The notes: a model not told the origin generated them from the sequence alone. Positions 11,211 through 22,022 are shown, counted from the stretch's first letter. The stretch is DNA of 64,000 nucleotides from Cepaea nemoralis (GCA_014155875.1 JACEFZ010026873.1:165001-229000); one strand, 5' to 3'. Numbers and translations: made by a program.

Positions 11211-11458
11211 AGGCCGGCATGGCCGAATTGATCTTAAACATCCGGTGTGCTGATGCCGAGGTATGGTGTTCAACCCCTGCACCGTATATTTGGACTAAAA
11301 CGTTGACTTCTCGTCCTTGACTTGGGGACGGAAATTACAAGTAAGTCTGAAGTCGGAGTGGGCTCGCCTGATATCGAGGGACACTGGTAATAGGGAAAGC
11401 TAATCCACAAGCGAAATTCAGCCCAGCGCTGCTAGACGTTGTGTATATGGACTACAGA
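11211..11458 (+). mobile_element. SINE-B copy 2
   Basis: Head AGGCCGGCATGGCCGAATTG (A box) and GGTGTTCAACCCCTG (B box), body with GTCCTTGACTTGGGGAC and AAGTCGGAGTGGG, GGGACACTGGTAATAGGG, TAATCCACAAGCG. Same orientation as the copy at 10791, about 420 bp downstream. Confidence 0.85.
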
Positions 11459-11459
11459 A

Positions 11460-11920
11460 GTTCCCGTCTTTTGGTGTTAAAGTAAAACTTCTTACTTGTT
11501 ACAAAGATCCTACTATTAAGGGTTTAACTTCTATGCCAGAATTTCCCATGTCTTGTTGTTAGGACAAGAAATTGTACTTGTTACAAAGATCTTATTAAGG
11601 GTTTATCTTCTATGTCAGAAGTTCCCGTCTCTTGGTGTTAGTATAAGAAATCTTTTGTTACAAAGATCCTATTATGGGTTTAACTTCTATGCCAGAATTT
11701 CCCGTCTCTTGGTGTTAGGACAAGAATTCTTACTTGTTACAAAGATCTTATTAAGGGTTTATCTTCTATGTCAGAAGTTCCCGTCTCTTGGTGTTAGTAT
11801 AAGAAATCTTTTGTTACAAAGATCCTATTATGCGTTTAACTTCTATGCCAGAATTTCCCGTCTCTTGGTGTTAGGACAAGAATTCTTACTTGTTACAAAG
11901 ATCCTATAACGGGTTTACGG
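11460..11920. repeat. Higher-order tandem repeat, 156-bp dimer
   Basis: A ~78-bp unit (CCCGTCTCTTGGTGTTAG ... TTGTTACAAAGATC ... TTCTATG) alternates between two variants: 'GACAAGAATTCTTAC' with 'gccagaatttc', and 'TATAAGAAATCTTTTG' with 'gtcagaagttc'. The A-B dimer repeats at 156 bp about three times. Because 156 is divisible by three, one frame stays open (11553-11909, 52-residue period), but this is not evidence of coding. Confidence 0.9.
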
Positions 11921-11924
11921 GCGA

Positions 11925-12135
11925 GAGGATTGACTTCATTCCACCGGGTTTTATCCCACATGGCTCGGTCTCCTTCCGCAGAGTGGCACAAAGGACGAAC
12001 TCCGTAGCTCCAGCGACGACCCAAAGGAGTCGCCAAGAAAACAGAACTAGTGAGCCGAATGAGACAGTCCGGAATCAAGCCTTTAGAACTTGAGGGAAGC
12101 GGCTTAACCACTTCGCCAGGAAGATCATGTGATCC
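11925..12135 (-). mobile_element. tRNA-derived SINE (family F)
   Basis: The minus strand carries a tRNA-like head: A box CTGGCGAAGTGGTTAAGCC at about 12118-12100 and a B-box-like GGCTTGATTCCGG at about 12083-12071, roughly 35 bp apart. Only one clear copy is seen in the window, so the family assignment rests on the promoter boxes. Confidence 0.5.
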
Positions 12136-12259
12136 AATGTTCACATAAAACTGTGAAGTGAATCCTGAAAATTCAGTCAACAGCGCAGAAAACAAACTCA
12201 CGAAGCCATAACATTGTGGGCTTGTCCACAGAAATTGAACATAGTTTGGAAAGAGCCGT

Positions 12260-12345
12260 TGCGTAATTTAAATGGTTTGAAAGACATTAAGATCAAGTGA
12301 GAGGACGAAACATGACCGCCCACGCTTATCGCCATAGCACATGGT
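12260..12345 (+). pseudogene. LINE tail scrap
   Basis: The segment CATGACCGCCCACGCTTATC and the following GCCATAGCACATGG match the end of the LINE tails at 33335-33552 and 33687-34473 (ATGACCGCCCACGCTTATCGGCATGGCACATGATG). About 85 bp remain. Confidence 0.6.
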
Positions 12346-12349
12346 GTAT

Positions 12350-13050
12350 AAATTAAAACACAAAGACATATAAATATCAAAAAAGCGTTAGTCGTCATTT
12401 GGTGGAGCAAAACTATATCTGTTCTAACGGGCACTTTATTGTAATGGTTATGATCTTACTCTAAGAATGTATGAACGTGATCGGACGAAAGCGAGATGTC
12501 AGCTCTCAACATTCACTAAAAGAGGTAATTAACAACCACATATTGCCATATACCTGGATCAGGATATGGATTATAAGACACACTTTGCACGGCATAAGTT
12601 CAAAAGAATGATAAGTATGCAGGACGTTTTGGTGCAAGCGTGAAAGCGTCACAGAAAACGTCACTGAGAGATCAGTTAGACTTGGGCTGCCGTCCAGTAC
12701 GGACGCAGCATGTCTTCTGGAGCATGGCTAACAGTCCATTATGCCGCTCTTTGCGTTCAGCAGTGTGTATGTCAGATGTCAGGTATATTACGTTCCTTGT
12801 GGAAAGATTGAGTGTAAGAAAAACTTCGACCGATTAAAGTCAATGTGCGAGAGGAAAGTCTTTGTGGAGTTTTATTCCAGTTGCTGTTTTTGGTCTTCAG
12901 TTAAGCAAGGAGAACTCAAAGGTATCAAATATTATTGTTATTATGTCAAACCCTAGATGCATCGGTAGCCTCGATAACTTCACTCCGTGGCACATATCCC
13001 CACGTGATCTCAGGAAAACAAAATGTGATGGTCCTAAAACTGCCCAGACC
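12350..13050. other. No gene recognised
   Basis: Unique-looking sequence with a few short open frames and no recognisable domain. The last 100 bp may belong to the duplicated segment that follows. Confidence 0.35.
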
Positions 13051-13059
13051 CCCTTAAGG

Positions 13060-13570
13060 TTCCTGCTTCTGAACTTTATTGTTATTGGTTTTAATCATCT
13101 TTCCAAACCTTGTGTTCAGAATCCACAGATTAAGAATCCCTGATGCAAGAATAAGGGGAAAAGGTAATAATACCTTTTATACAAATGAAGTGGCAATTTC
13201 CAGCTTGAATAATAGATTCGCACATATTTGCTGTGTTAATATTATAACGTCTCAACGTTTTCCCTCTCTCTCCTAACTTCCTCTTGTTCGTTTCTGTCTG
13301 TCTGCCCCTCTGTTTCACTAATATTATACGCATTCTAGAAACACGGGCAGATAATCCAACTAATCAATGCTAAGGGAATTAACTTTGGTAATGAAATATT
13401 TAGTTTTTGCACGAGGATTAGGTGAAACTGGGTTTGTTGTGAGATTAGATTTTTCCATGTCAAACATCGTTGCCTAGTTTCAAAGATTATTTTTGTCTAC
13501 CGGCACATTAGCAACGTTCTAAAAATATCGTATCTAAGGAAATAACTGACAATTACATGTCACAAATATA
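13060..13570 (+). repeat. ~500-bp duplicated segment, copy 1
   Basis: Parallels 16710-17205 in the same orientation. Shared blocks in order: CATTCAGAATC-like, AAGTGGCAATTT, TAATATTATAACGTCTCAAC, the CCCTCTCTCTCC stretch, TTTCACTAATATTAT, ACACGGGCAGATAAT, CTAACTAATCAATGCTAAGG, TTTGCACGAGGATTAGGT, CCTAGTTTCA.AGATT. Divergence is considerable, so the duplication or insertion is old. Confidence 0.8.
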
Positions 13571-13659
13571 GAAGGGCGAATATGCCATGTTCTGTTTGAT
13601 GACTTGAAGGACCTAAAACGATAATAGAACACATAACATTTTAGCTTAAAGTGATGAAT

Positions 13660-13738
13660 GGTATGAGTGCCGGTCTTTCAGAAAGCAATGGGAAGCTACT
13701 GAACGTAAACTTGCCAAGAAATCACAAACAGCCAAACC
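13660..13738 (+). mobile_element. SINE-A copy 2 (body fragment)
   Basis: GTATGAGTGCCGGTCTTTCA, then AGCAATGGGAAGCTACTGAA, CGTAAACTTGCCAAGAAATC, ACAAACAGCC. The head is missing and the 3' end is replaced by T-rich sequence and a GA array. Confidence 0.8.
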
Positions 13739-13759
13739 TTTTTATTTTTTTATTATTAC

Positions 13760-13760
13760 A

Positions 13761-13843
<83 letters not shown>

Positions 13844-13919
13844 CAGACAGACAGACAGACAGACAGATAGACAGACAGTCAGACAGACAGAGAGAGAGAG
13901 AGAGACAGAGAGAGAGAGG
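13760..13919. repeat. (GA)n/(GACA)n microsatellite
   Basis: (GA)n to about 13838, then (GACA)n to about 13890, then (GA)n. This is the same motif pairing as at 19900-20747. Confidence 0.95.
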
Positions 13920-13951
13920 CCTTTGGTAAAGATCAAAGCTAACGTATCTCG

Positions 13952-15450
13952 AACCACTGACAACTAACACTGGCAAACAGACCTCGGTGGACCACTGACC
14001 ACTAAGACTGACAAACAGGCCTCAGTCGACCGCTGAACACTAACACTAGCAAACGGGTTTCAGTGGAACACTGACCAATAACCCTGGCAAAGGGGGATCG
14101 ATGGACTACTGACCAATAACACCGGCAAACGGACCTCGGTGGACCAATGTCAACTAATACTGGCAACGGGGCTTCGGTGGACCACTGACCACTAACACTG
14201 GTAAACGGGTCTCCATGGTCCACTGACCAATAACACTGGCAAACGGCTACAGTGGACCCTGTCCACTAACACTGGCAAACGGGTCTCCATGGTCCATTGA
14301 CCAATAACACTGGCAAATGGCTACAGTAGACCACTGACAACTAACACTGGCAAACGGCTACAGTAGATCACTGACCACTAACTCTGACAAACGGCTACAG
14401 TAGACCACTGACCACTAACACTGCCAAACGGCTACAGTTGACCACTAACCACTAACACTGGCAAACTGGTCTCCGTGGTCCACTGACCACTAACACTGGC
14501 AAACGGCTACAGTAGACCACTGACCACTAACACTGCCAAACGGCTACAGTTGACCACTGACCACTAACACTGGCAAACGGCTACAGTAGACCACTAACCA
14601 CTAACACTGGCAAACTGGTCTCCGTGGTCCACTGACCACTAACACTGGCAAACGGCTACAGTATACCACTGACCACTAACACTGGCAAACGGTTACAGTG
14701 GACCACTGTCCACTAACACTGGCAAACGGGTCTCCATGGTCCACTGACCACTAACACTGGCAAATGGCTACAGTAGACCACTGACCACTAACACTGGCAA
14801 AAGGCTACAGTAGACCACTGACCTCTAACTCTGACAAACGGCTACAGTAGACCACTGACCGCTAACACTGCCAAACGGTTACAGTTGACCACTGACCACT
14901 AACATTGGCAAACGGCAACAGTAGACCACTGACCACTAACACTGGCAAACGGGTCTCCCTGGTCCACTGACCACTAACACTGGCAAACGGCTACAGTAGA
15001 CCACAGACCATTAACACTGGCAAACGGCTACAGTAGACCACTGACCACTAACACAGGCAAACGGGTCTCCATGGTCCACTGACCACTAACACTGGCAAAC
15101 GGGCCTCCATGGACCACTGACCATTAACACTGGCAAACGGCTACAGCGGACCACTGACCTCTAACACTGGCAAATGGCGACAGCGGATCACTGACCACTA
15201 ACACTGGCAGACGGCTACAGTGGACCACTGACCACTAACACTGGCAAACGGCTACAGCGGACCACTGACCACTAACACTGGCAGACGGCTACAGTGGACC
15301 ACTGACCACTAACACTGGCAAACGGCTACAGTAGACCACTGACCATTAACACTGGCAAACGGCTACAGTGGACCACTGACCACTAACACTGGCAAACGGG
15401 CCTCGGTGGACCACAGACCACTAACACTGGCAAATGGACCTCGGTGGACC
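13952..15450. repeat. ~37-bp satellite array, about 40 units
   Basis: Unit 'accactgaccactaacact' + 'ggcaaacggctacagtag', 37-38 bp. Two interleaved variants end in GGCTACAGTAG or GGGTCTCCATGG/CCTCGGTGG. Variants are clustered, not random, which indicates local block duplications. No long open frame is maintained. A single stray unit-like segment sits at about 17573-17612. Confidence 0.95.
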
Positions 15451-15736
15451 AAATTGGACAGAAAGACTTATTGTGGAACTAGGAGGTATAACAGAAAACA
15501 AAAGAGAAAGGTCAGACAACAATGTGCCCGAGGTCTCCGCACTAGAGACGAATATCATGGAAAGTGGTGCAGATAGAAAGAAGAAGTTGAAGACAATGGA
15601 ATTCGACCAGATTCCACAGCTTCAAGTCACACAGCCTAGTGCCAGAATTGTTGGAAGGGCTCCACCAGCTGACTGGAGCGCGTACAATGCCAACAGTGTA
15701 ACAGATACATTGTTACTGGATTGCATTTGTGAATAA
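15434..15736 (+). other. Unrecognised 100-codon open frame
   Basis: ATG at 15434, stop at 15734. The predicted protein is hydrophilic (stretches such as ENKRERSDNNV and DRKKKLKTMEFDQ) with no signal peptide, membrane segment or recognised domain. It starts inside the last satellite unit, which argues against a real start codon. The rest is not visibly repetitive, so a decayed exon or retroelement piece is possible. I assign no function. Confidence 0.2.
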
Positions 15737-15837
15737 CGTGTCTTTAACGAAGTATCAAAGACAACAGATAACACAAGTCACACACGACAGTACACAGACT
15801 GAGATTTAACCAAAGAAGTTGTTGCCCAAGTCGGAGC

Positions 15838-16085
15838 CGCTAAAGGTCAGTGGCTAACTCTCCTGCCTGTCGGTCCTGTGGTCACATGGCCGAATCCACA
15901 TTAAGACTGTAATTATTGGGTTTTTTTTTTAAGCTGACGCGGGTTCCCAAGTCGACCCAATCTAAGGTTTGTACCAGGAAATGGCCCAGGTAGTAAAAGC
16001 GGTAGGTGCGATTTTGACCAAATGACCGTCGAGTGCCTGTCGGTCTATAAAACATAGGGTTAGCACCATATACCCCGAACTCCTC
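15838..16085 (+). mobile_element. SINE-C copy 1
   Basis: Shares an ordered set of blocks with 20748-20905 and 29470-29650: a tRNA-like start (CAGTGGCTAACTCTCCTGCC), CAAGTCGACCCAATCTAAGG, TTTGTACCAGGAAATGGCCC, GGTAGTAAAAGCGGTAGGTG and CATAGGGTTAGCACCATATA. An internal poly-T (15920-15931) interrupts the head. Confidence 0.6.
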
Positions 16086-16094
16086 GAGACGTTG

Positions 16095-16397
16095 AAAATG
16101 GTTCTGTAATGTATCTTTTTATTGTTACTGAATATATGAATATGGTTCTGTAGTTTATCTGTTTATTGTCACAGAATATATGGTTCTGTACTTTATCTGT
16201 GTATTGTCACAGAATATATGAATATGGTTCTGTAGTATATCTGCTTATTGTCACTGAATATATGATTATGGTTCTGTAGTATATCTGTTTATTGTCACTG
16301 AATATATGAATATGGTTCTGTAGTATATCTGTTTATTGTCACTGAATATATGAATATGGTTCTGTAGTTTATCTGTTTATTGTCACCGAATATATGA
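16095..16397. repeat. 44-bp minisatellite, about 7 units
   Basis: Unit GAATATGGTTCTGTAGTATA + TCTGTTTATTGTCACTGAATATAT, with one 34-bp short unit near 16160. Units differ by a few substitutions. Confidence 0.9.
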
Positions 16398-16399
16398 AG

Positions 16400-16705
16400 C
16401 CCATAAACAGGCACTCTCCCGCTGATTATGCTTCACCTAAACACCGCAAGGGTTGATGAGATGATGAGAGTGTCACTTAAATATGGAAATTATACAACGG
16501 GTAATACAAGTACATTGTAGCTGTTGGGTTGACATGGGCGGGGACTGCGTGGGTCTTATATCAGCTCTCGGCGTTCCCTATGAGAGTGGTGAACTGATCA
16601 CCGATTCCTCCGTGCACTCAGATCTACAAAATACGAAGGTCATAGCGCTTCCCACACCCACAGGAGGAGGGGGCGTCAGGACACTTGTTGTTTTCATGTT
16701 TTATA
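16400..16705. other. No gene recognised
   Basis: A 108-codon frame (16483-16809) crosses into the duplicated segment and has no recognisable motif. Its upstream part may be an extension of the duplicated segment (compare ATCACCGATTCCTCCGTGCA with GATAACTTCACTCCGTGGCA near 12975). Confidence 0.35.
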
Positions 16706-16709
16706 CTCC

Positions 16710-17205
16710 TTCCAAACTTGCATTCAGAATCAACATGTTTGAGAAACAATTAAGTAAGTGCGTGGGCAAAAGGCAATATGGTTTCTGCTCTAAACAAATA
16801 AAGTGGTAATTTTCATTTCTAATAATATGATTCTGCATAATTGTTGTGCTAATAATATAGCCTCTCAACTTCTATTCTCCCTCTCAAACATTTCTCTCTC
16901 CTTCTCCGGTATTTCTCTTCCCTCCCTATTTCACTAATATCATTTGTTGCTTTAGACACGGGGAGATAATCTAACTAATCAATGCTAAGGTAATTAACAG
17001 TGGTGATTAAATATTTAGTTGTTGCACGAGGATTAGGTAAAACTAGGCTTTGTTTGTGAGGTTATATTTTTCCAAACATCTTTACCTAGTTTCACAGATT
17101 GTTGTATTTTTTTCAACCCTTAAATTAGTAAAGTTCTAAAATTATAGTATCTAAGTATCTCAGTGACTATTAGCGGTCAAGAATACAAAAGGACGAAGAT
17201 AGATA
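16710..17205 (+). repeat. ~500-bp duplicated segment, copy 2
   Basis: Partner of 13060-13570 at an offset of about 3.65 kb, same strand. It shows the same ordered blocks, including CTAACTAATCAATGCTAAGG and TTGCACGAGGATTAGGTAAA. Confidence 0.8.
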
Positions 17206-17249
17206 GTTATATTTCAGTCGTTGAAGCACAATAGGACTGTGAGGGTAAT

Positions 17250-17400
17250 ACCATGGGCACCTGCTTTGGTAGCTGACTAGTCACAGGACCATCATTCTGA
17301 GCCGGTAATGGACCCTACTATAACTTCTGCTTGAGGTTGAACGGGGTAGGTGTAATGATGAAAGCGAAAAGAAAAGTGGACAAAAATCACCGGCGGTCAA
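17250..17400 (+). repeat. Dispersed repeat G, copy 1
   Basis: Shares GACTAG.TCACAGGA, ATTCTGAGCCGGTAATGGAC, TATAACTTCT and GGTTGAACGGGGTA with 18165-18300. The order resembles a tRNA-like head, but I cannot assign clear A and B boxes. Confidence 0.55.
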
Positions 17401-17655
17401 CCGAATAACAATCAGAGACGCGGGGACCTGATAGTGTCCCCTGGGGTTACCGTGAGATTTTAAAAAACAAAGTTAAACACCCATGCTGCCCTTCGGCTAA
17501 GATTGAAGTCTAGATTTATATGTACATGATCTAGTCAGGGTGCAGAGGCGGTCATGCAAACTCGAATTACCAAATCACTGTCTACTAACACTGACAGACA
17601 GGTCTTGGTGGCACATAATCGGACCAAGAGATCTTTTTTATTTATTTTTTTCCCC

Positions 17656-17884
17656 GCATATCCTTTACAGGACATCGCTGTCAACAGCAGCATCTTTCAG
17701 CTGTCTGTTGATTTCTTGGCAAGATTACGCTCAGTAGTTTGCCATTGCTTTCTGAGCGGCCGGCTCAGTTATCCCGCAAGTCACCAGCGGGGGTCGAACC
17801 GCTTCCAGCTCTCGTCCGCTACGAGACTCTGCGTGATAAACGGGATTACGGAGAAAGTGTTGTAACCCCTCGGCCAGAGAGACC
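17656..17884 (-). mobile_element. SINE-A copy 3, long-head subfamily
   Basis: Full-length on the minus strand. The head has an A box TCTGGCCGAGGGGTTACAAC (about 17880-17861) and a B box AAGCGGTTCGACCCCCGC (about 17805-17788). About 75 bp lie between them, long enough for a class II (Ser/Leu-like) variable arm. The body carries CCGCTCAGAAAGCAATGGCA, CTACTGAGCGTAATCTTGCC and ends GTCCTGTAAAGGATATGC at 17656. Confidence 0.85.
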
Positions 17885-17924
17885 GGCCCAAGAGACCTTT
17901 AAATAAAATAATATCCTATTTGTG

Positions 17925-18160
17925 GCTGCCGGATCCGTGGCGAAGAGGTTTTGGACGCAGTTTGATCCCGCACACCAGCGTTCAAAACACAGCTGAGCGT
18001 GATTTGGCAGCAGACCGCGTTGCTTTAGTGTTTTTTTACGAAAAGGTGTGGTTACCGATCGTTCAGAAAGCAATGACAAACTACTGAACGTAAACTTGTG
18101 AAGCGATCACAACAGAACAAAAGATACTGGTGTTGACTGCAACGTCCTGTAAAGGATATG
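17925..18160 (+). mobile_element. SINE-A copy 4, short-head subfamily
   Basis: Full-length. A box CCGTGGCGAAGAGGTTTTGG at about 17936, B box GCGTTCAAAACAC at 17979, about 40 bp apart. The body has CGATCGTTCAGAAAGCAATG, CTACTGAACGTAAACTTG and ends CGTCCTGTAAAGGATATG at 18160. It lies in inverted orientation to copy 3, 40 bp away. Confidence 0.85.
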
Positions 18161-18164
18161 AAAC

Positions 18165-18300
18165 AAACTGGTTGACTAGGTCACAGGATTAGTAATCTGA
18201 GTCAGGTATGGACCAAAATATAACTTCTCTTCTGTGGTTGATCGGGGTACGGATAACGGTATAATTGAATGGAAAGGCTAGAATAATACGATAACTGAAC
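18165..18300 (+). repeat. Dispersed repeat G, copy 2
   Basis: Partner of 17250-17400: TTGACTAGGTCACAGGATTA, TAATCTGAGTCAGGTATGGA, TATAACTTCTCTTCTGTGGT, GATCGGGGTA. Copies of G are found next to SINE-A copies 3 and 4. Confidence 0.55.
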
Positions 18301-18308
18301 AAATCAGT

Positions 18309-18894
18309 CAGGGTAAGTTAATAAGTAAGTCACAAATGGCTGTAGAAAGATAACTCAATATGATAACAACTTGAAACCAGTTTATTTTTATACGTACATT
18401 GTCCCTTTATTTCTCAACATAATTTCCACCAACATTGATGCACTTATCCCATCGTTTTATCAGTCCTCCCAAACCGGATGCATAGAACTGCGTGCTTTGT
18501 TTTCATTTACCTGCCATCCCACAGAACTGTGTGACTTACTTATAGACTCGCCCTCGTAACATTTTTTTTTTTTTTTAGCCAGCTAAACACCGATTTACGG
18601 GATAATCATTTGTCAGCATAAACACTGACACCTCACCTTGGCGGGAGACATTTCGCGAAAGACACCGAAGTTGAATGTGAAGTGAAAAGGTAGTTTAGAA
18701 AACAGAGCACGCAGTTCTATGCGCCGGTTTGGGAGGACTGATAAAATGATGGGATAAGTGCATCAATGTTGGTGGAAATTATGTTTAGAAATAAAGGGAC
18801 ACTGTATTTATAAAAATAAACTGGTTTCAATTTGTTATCATATTTAGTTATTTTTCTACAGCCATTTGCGACTTACTTATTAACTTACCCTCGT
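18309..18894. mobile_element. Palindromic mariner derivative (foldback)
   Basis: The left arm 18309-18505 and right arm 18699-18894 are inverted copies of each other. Both arms end outward in GGTAAGTTAATAAGTAAGTC (left starts 18311; right read on minus from about 18888). The right end finishes CCCTCGTA, as at mariner ends. The arms carry the last codons of a mariner transposase: the right arm on + and the left on - both contain TGGGATAAGTGCATCAATGT-type text, i.e. W-D-K-C-I-N-V-G-G-N-Y. The 190-bp centre has a third terminal-repeat-like end (GACTTACTTATAGACTCGCC at about 18528). It carries no transposase, so any movement would be in trans. Confidence 0.8.
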
Positions 18895-18899
18895 ATTTA

Positions 18900-19285
18900 C
18901 TTTTATTCCACACAAAACCGTGTGTATACATACACGAGTACTGTATGTTTTCCTTTTCATTTTCGAATATAACAAATAAATTCATATACATATATGATAA
19001 TATTACATTCATAGCATGGTGCAATTACCTACCTTTAATTAACGGTTATGTGCACCCAAGTGGATCCACCGTGAAGTGGGATCATCTGCTCTCATGCATG
19101 CTGAAAGCATTCAATAGAAATGCTTTCATACTCCAGGTATTCTCATTCACACCTAGCGGATATCGATTGATCTGTTCAATTGTAACTACGAGTGGGCTTC
19201 AAATTAAAATCTGTAAAGTGTTATAGAAATTTTAATGATTTTGCCATTGTCTTGTAATGTGTCAATATTATTATTAAGGATGTCG
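18900..19285. other. No gene recognised
   Basis: AT-rich; a 93-codon frame (18945-19226) has no recognisable motif. Confidence 0.35.
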
Positions 19286-19289
19286 AGAG

Positions 19290-19736
19290 TATTAAGCACG
19301 TGATGCAGACTAACACGATGACGTCTTAGTGACAGTTTAACCATGAGCGTCTCACTGTTATCAAGCACCAACGAGGAGCAGCGTTTTGTTATCCTTTTCT
19401 TTTTATCAGTGAAGGGGTGAAAGCTATGGAAATATATCTGCGAATGAAGGTCCAGTAAGTTGATGCATGCCTGTCAGTCCAGCAAGTATATGAGTGGAGT
19501 AGGAAGTTTCAAAACGGCGTGACTTCTGTGACAGACTGTTCACGACTGGGTCAGGCACACCGAGTAGTGAAACGGAGAATATTTTTCTCCAGGAATACAA
19601 GCACTTTATGGACGCTGGAGGACTTGCATTGAATGCAGTGGTGACTACATTGAAAAATTATACATTTGTTCTTTACTTTTAAATTCACACACAACAAAAA
19701 ATCTTTTATGGTTTCCATTTGAATCCCCCTCGTAAC
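19290..19736 (+). pseudogene. Internally deleted mariner
   Basis: ATG at 19343 starts MSVSLLSSTNEEQRFVI, and after a frameshift the text continues KAMEIYLRMKVQ, VYEWSRKFQNGVTSVTD and GQAHRVV. This is the N-terminal helix-turn-helix region of a mariner-type transposase. It passes directly into the extreme C-terminus, IQALYGRWRTCIECSGDYIE (about 19588-19650). The whole DDD catalytic core between them is absent. A terminal-repeat-like end, CATTTGAATCCCCCTCGTA, closes the element at about 19735; the matching 5' end is not visible. It cannot encode a transposase. Confidence 0.8.
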
Positions 19737-19899
19737 ACAAAATATCATGGAAACAATTTTTCTTAGAATTTAAAATGATATCAACTAGAAATGTTCGGAT
19801 TTAAATACATTTAACGCTAATCACTCAATGTCCTATACATTAAACACTGGAATAGGCGTCGCATTTTACAAAGCGAAATGAATACAGGTATGTGTGGCG

Positions 19900-20747
<848 letters not shown>

Positions 20748-20749
<2 letters not shown>

Positions 20750-20905
20750 CAAGTCGGCTAAATGTAAATTGGGCGCCAGAAAATGTCTGGACAGTAAAGG
20801 CTATACGGGTGCTTCTCCTACATCACACATCGACTACCGATTGGTCATACAACATGGAGTTAGCACCGTATATTCAGTAAACCTGAAGACTGAGCACGTA
20901 TGGGG
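20748..20905 (+). mobile_element. SINE-C copy 2 (3' part)
   Basis: Shares CCAAGTCGGCTAAATGTAAA, TTGGGCGCCAGAAAATGTCT, GGACAGTAAAGGC and ACATGGAGTTAGCACCGTAT with 15838-16085. The 5' head is absent and replaced by the GA array. Confidence 0.6.
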
Positions 20906-21101
20906 ACGTCCTGAGTGCAGTGAAGTCGGTTCTTAGCTCAGCCCAACTTAACTCTGATCAACTGAAGACCTAGAACAAGGTCCTTTATGTGACCTACTTA
21001 TTGTAACTGAACTACGGAAATTATAAAACGGTTATAAATTGATTGTAATTATTGTTAATGTATGGCGATATTAATAATGGTTTATCTTTAATCGCAAGTT
21101 G

Positions 21102-21132
<31 letters not shown>

Positions 21133-21335
21133 CAACGGGTCAACATCATGGCACACGTGTGTAACCCATAAGTGATCCGTTCTACTCCAAACTTACGACT
21201 GAGTCCGGAGAATCTCAGCTCAGTGCATGAACTCCGTAGCATCGGCGAGGATTTTTAACTCGAAATTTTGCCCGGGCAGCGCCGTCAGGCTACTCTTTTT
21301 CGATTTCCAACTGCCATGGGATGTTTTACGTGCGC
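20906..21335. other. No gene; short (GTTTA)n
   Basis: A GTTTA pentanucleotide run at about 21100-21130. Otherwise unrecognised. Confidence 0.4.
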
Positions 21336-21336
21336 A

Positions 21337-21505
21337 ACAATACACACGGGCGTCCGATCTCACTACCCAGAGACCCGGGGAAATTTTGTTACTAGAAGTC
21401 CACGTGAAAACATCCCGGCCCTCAATGGGGCTTGAACCCGAGACCTCCAGCACTCGACAGCTTACCTCGAGACTACTCAACCCCCACAATCGCACGTTGT
21501 GAGAT
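21337..21505 (-). mobile_element. SINE-D copy 1
   Basis: The minus strand has a B-box-like GGGTTCAAGCCCCATTGAGG (about 21441-21422), then GCCGGGATGTTTTCACGTGG, ACTTCTAGTAACAAAATTTC and CCCGGGTCTCTGGG. The A-box region lies at about 21485-21465 (GAGTAGTCTCGAGGTAAGC). Shares head and body with 27845-27972. Confidence 0.7.
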
Positions 21506-21849
21506 TCAAAGGCACTGGAGCGTCCAGGATAGGCGAGATACCAACAGGTTCTCTTCATATATTCCATGGAGAATACTAGAAATCGATAATGATATAGTTC
21601 ACCAAGGAGAATCGACCAGGCTCGACGGTGTCATGATTTGTATCGACCACTACAAACATTGCATGTTATAAGATTGCTAGCGAGTCATCGAAATGCTGCA
21701 CGATGAGAGTAGACGGTCATCACACAAATGTTGTCTAATGCGCGTGGAGAGCTCATATCCATGGTTGTCCTGCGTGTGCAACCCTCTTCTTGGGACAAAC
21801 GTTAAGTCAACCTGCCCAAATTGCCATAATATCGTGCAGTGTAAGACAG

Positions 21850-22022
21850 GGAGGTGTTGAGCTAGATGAATTAAGACCGCCTGGCTAGTGCAGTCGCCGC
21901 GAACTGTGCAGGTTAGAGTTTTCTTTTCGCCCCCGAAAAACTCCACACCTTATCAAGTATTCGAAACCGGGTCTCCCGAAGGAGAATTCGGCATTCTAGC
22001 CACTCGACCAGCCGCTTGAGGA
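21850..22022 (-). mobile_element. SINE-E copy 1
   Basis: Minus-strand head: A box GCTGGTCGAGTGGCTAGAAT (about 22011-21992), B box CCCGGTTTCGAATACTTG (about 21970-21953). The body has a GAGTTTTTCGGGGGCGAAAA block, CTCTAACCTGCACAGTTCGC and GGCGACTGCACTAG. The same order occurs at 32455-32612. Confidence 0.7.

Noticed and set aside
11553..11909. 118-codon protein with 52-residue repeats
   Set aside because: The frame is a by-product of the 156-bp tandem dimer.
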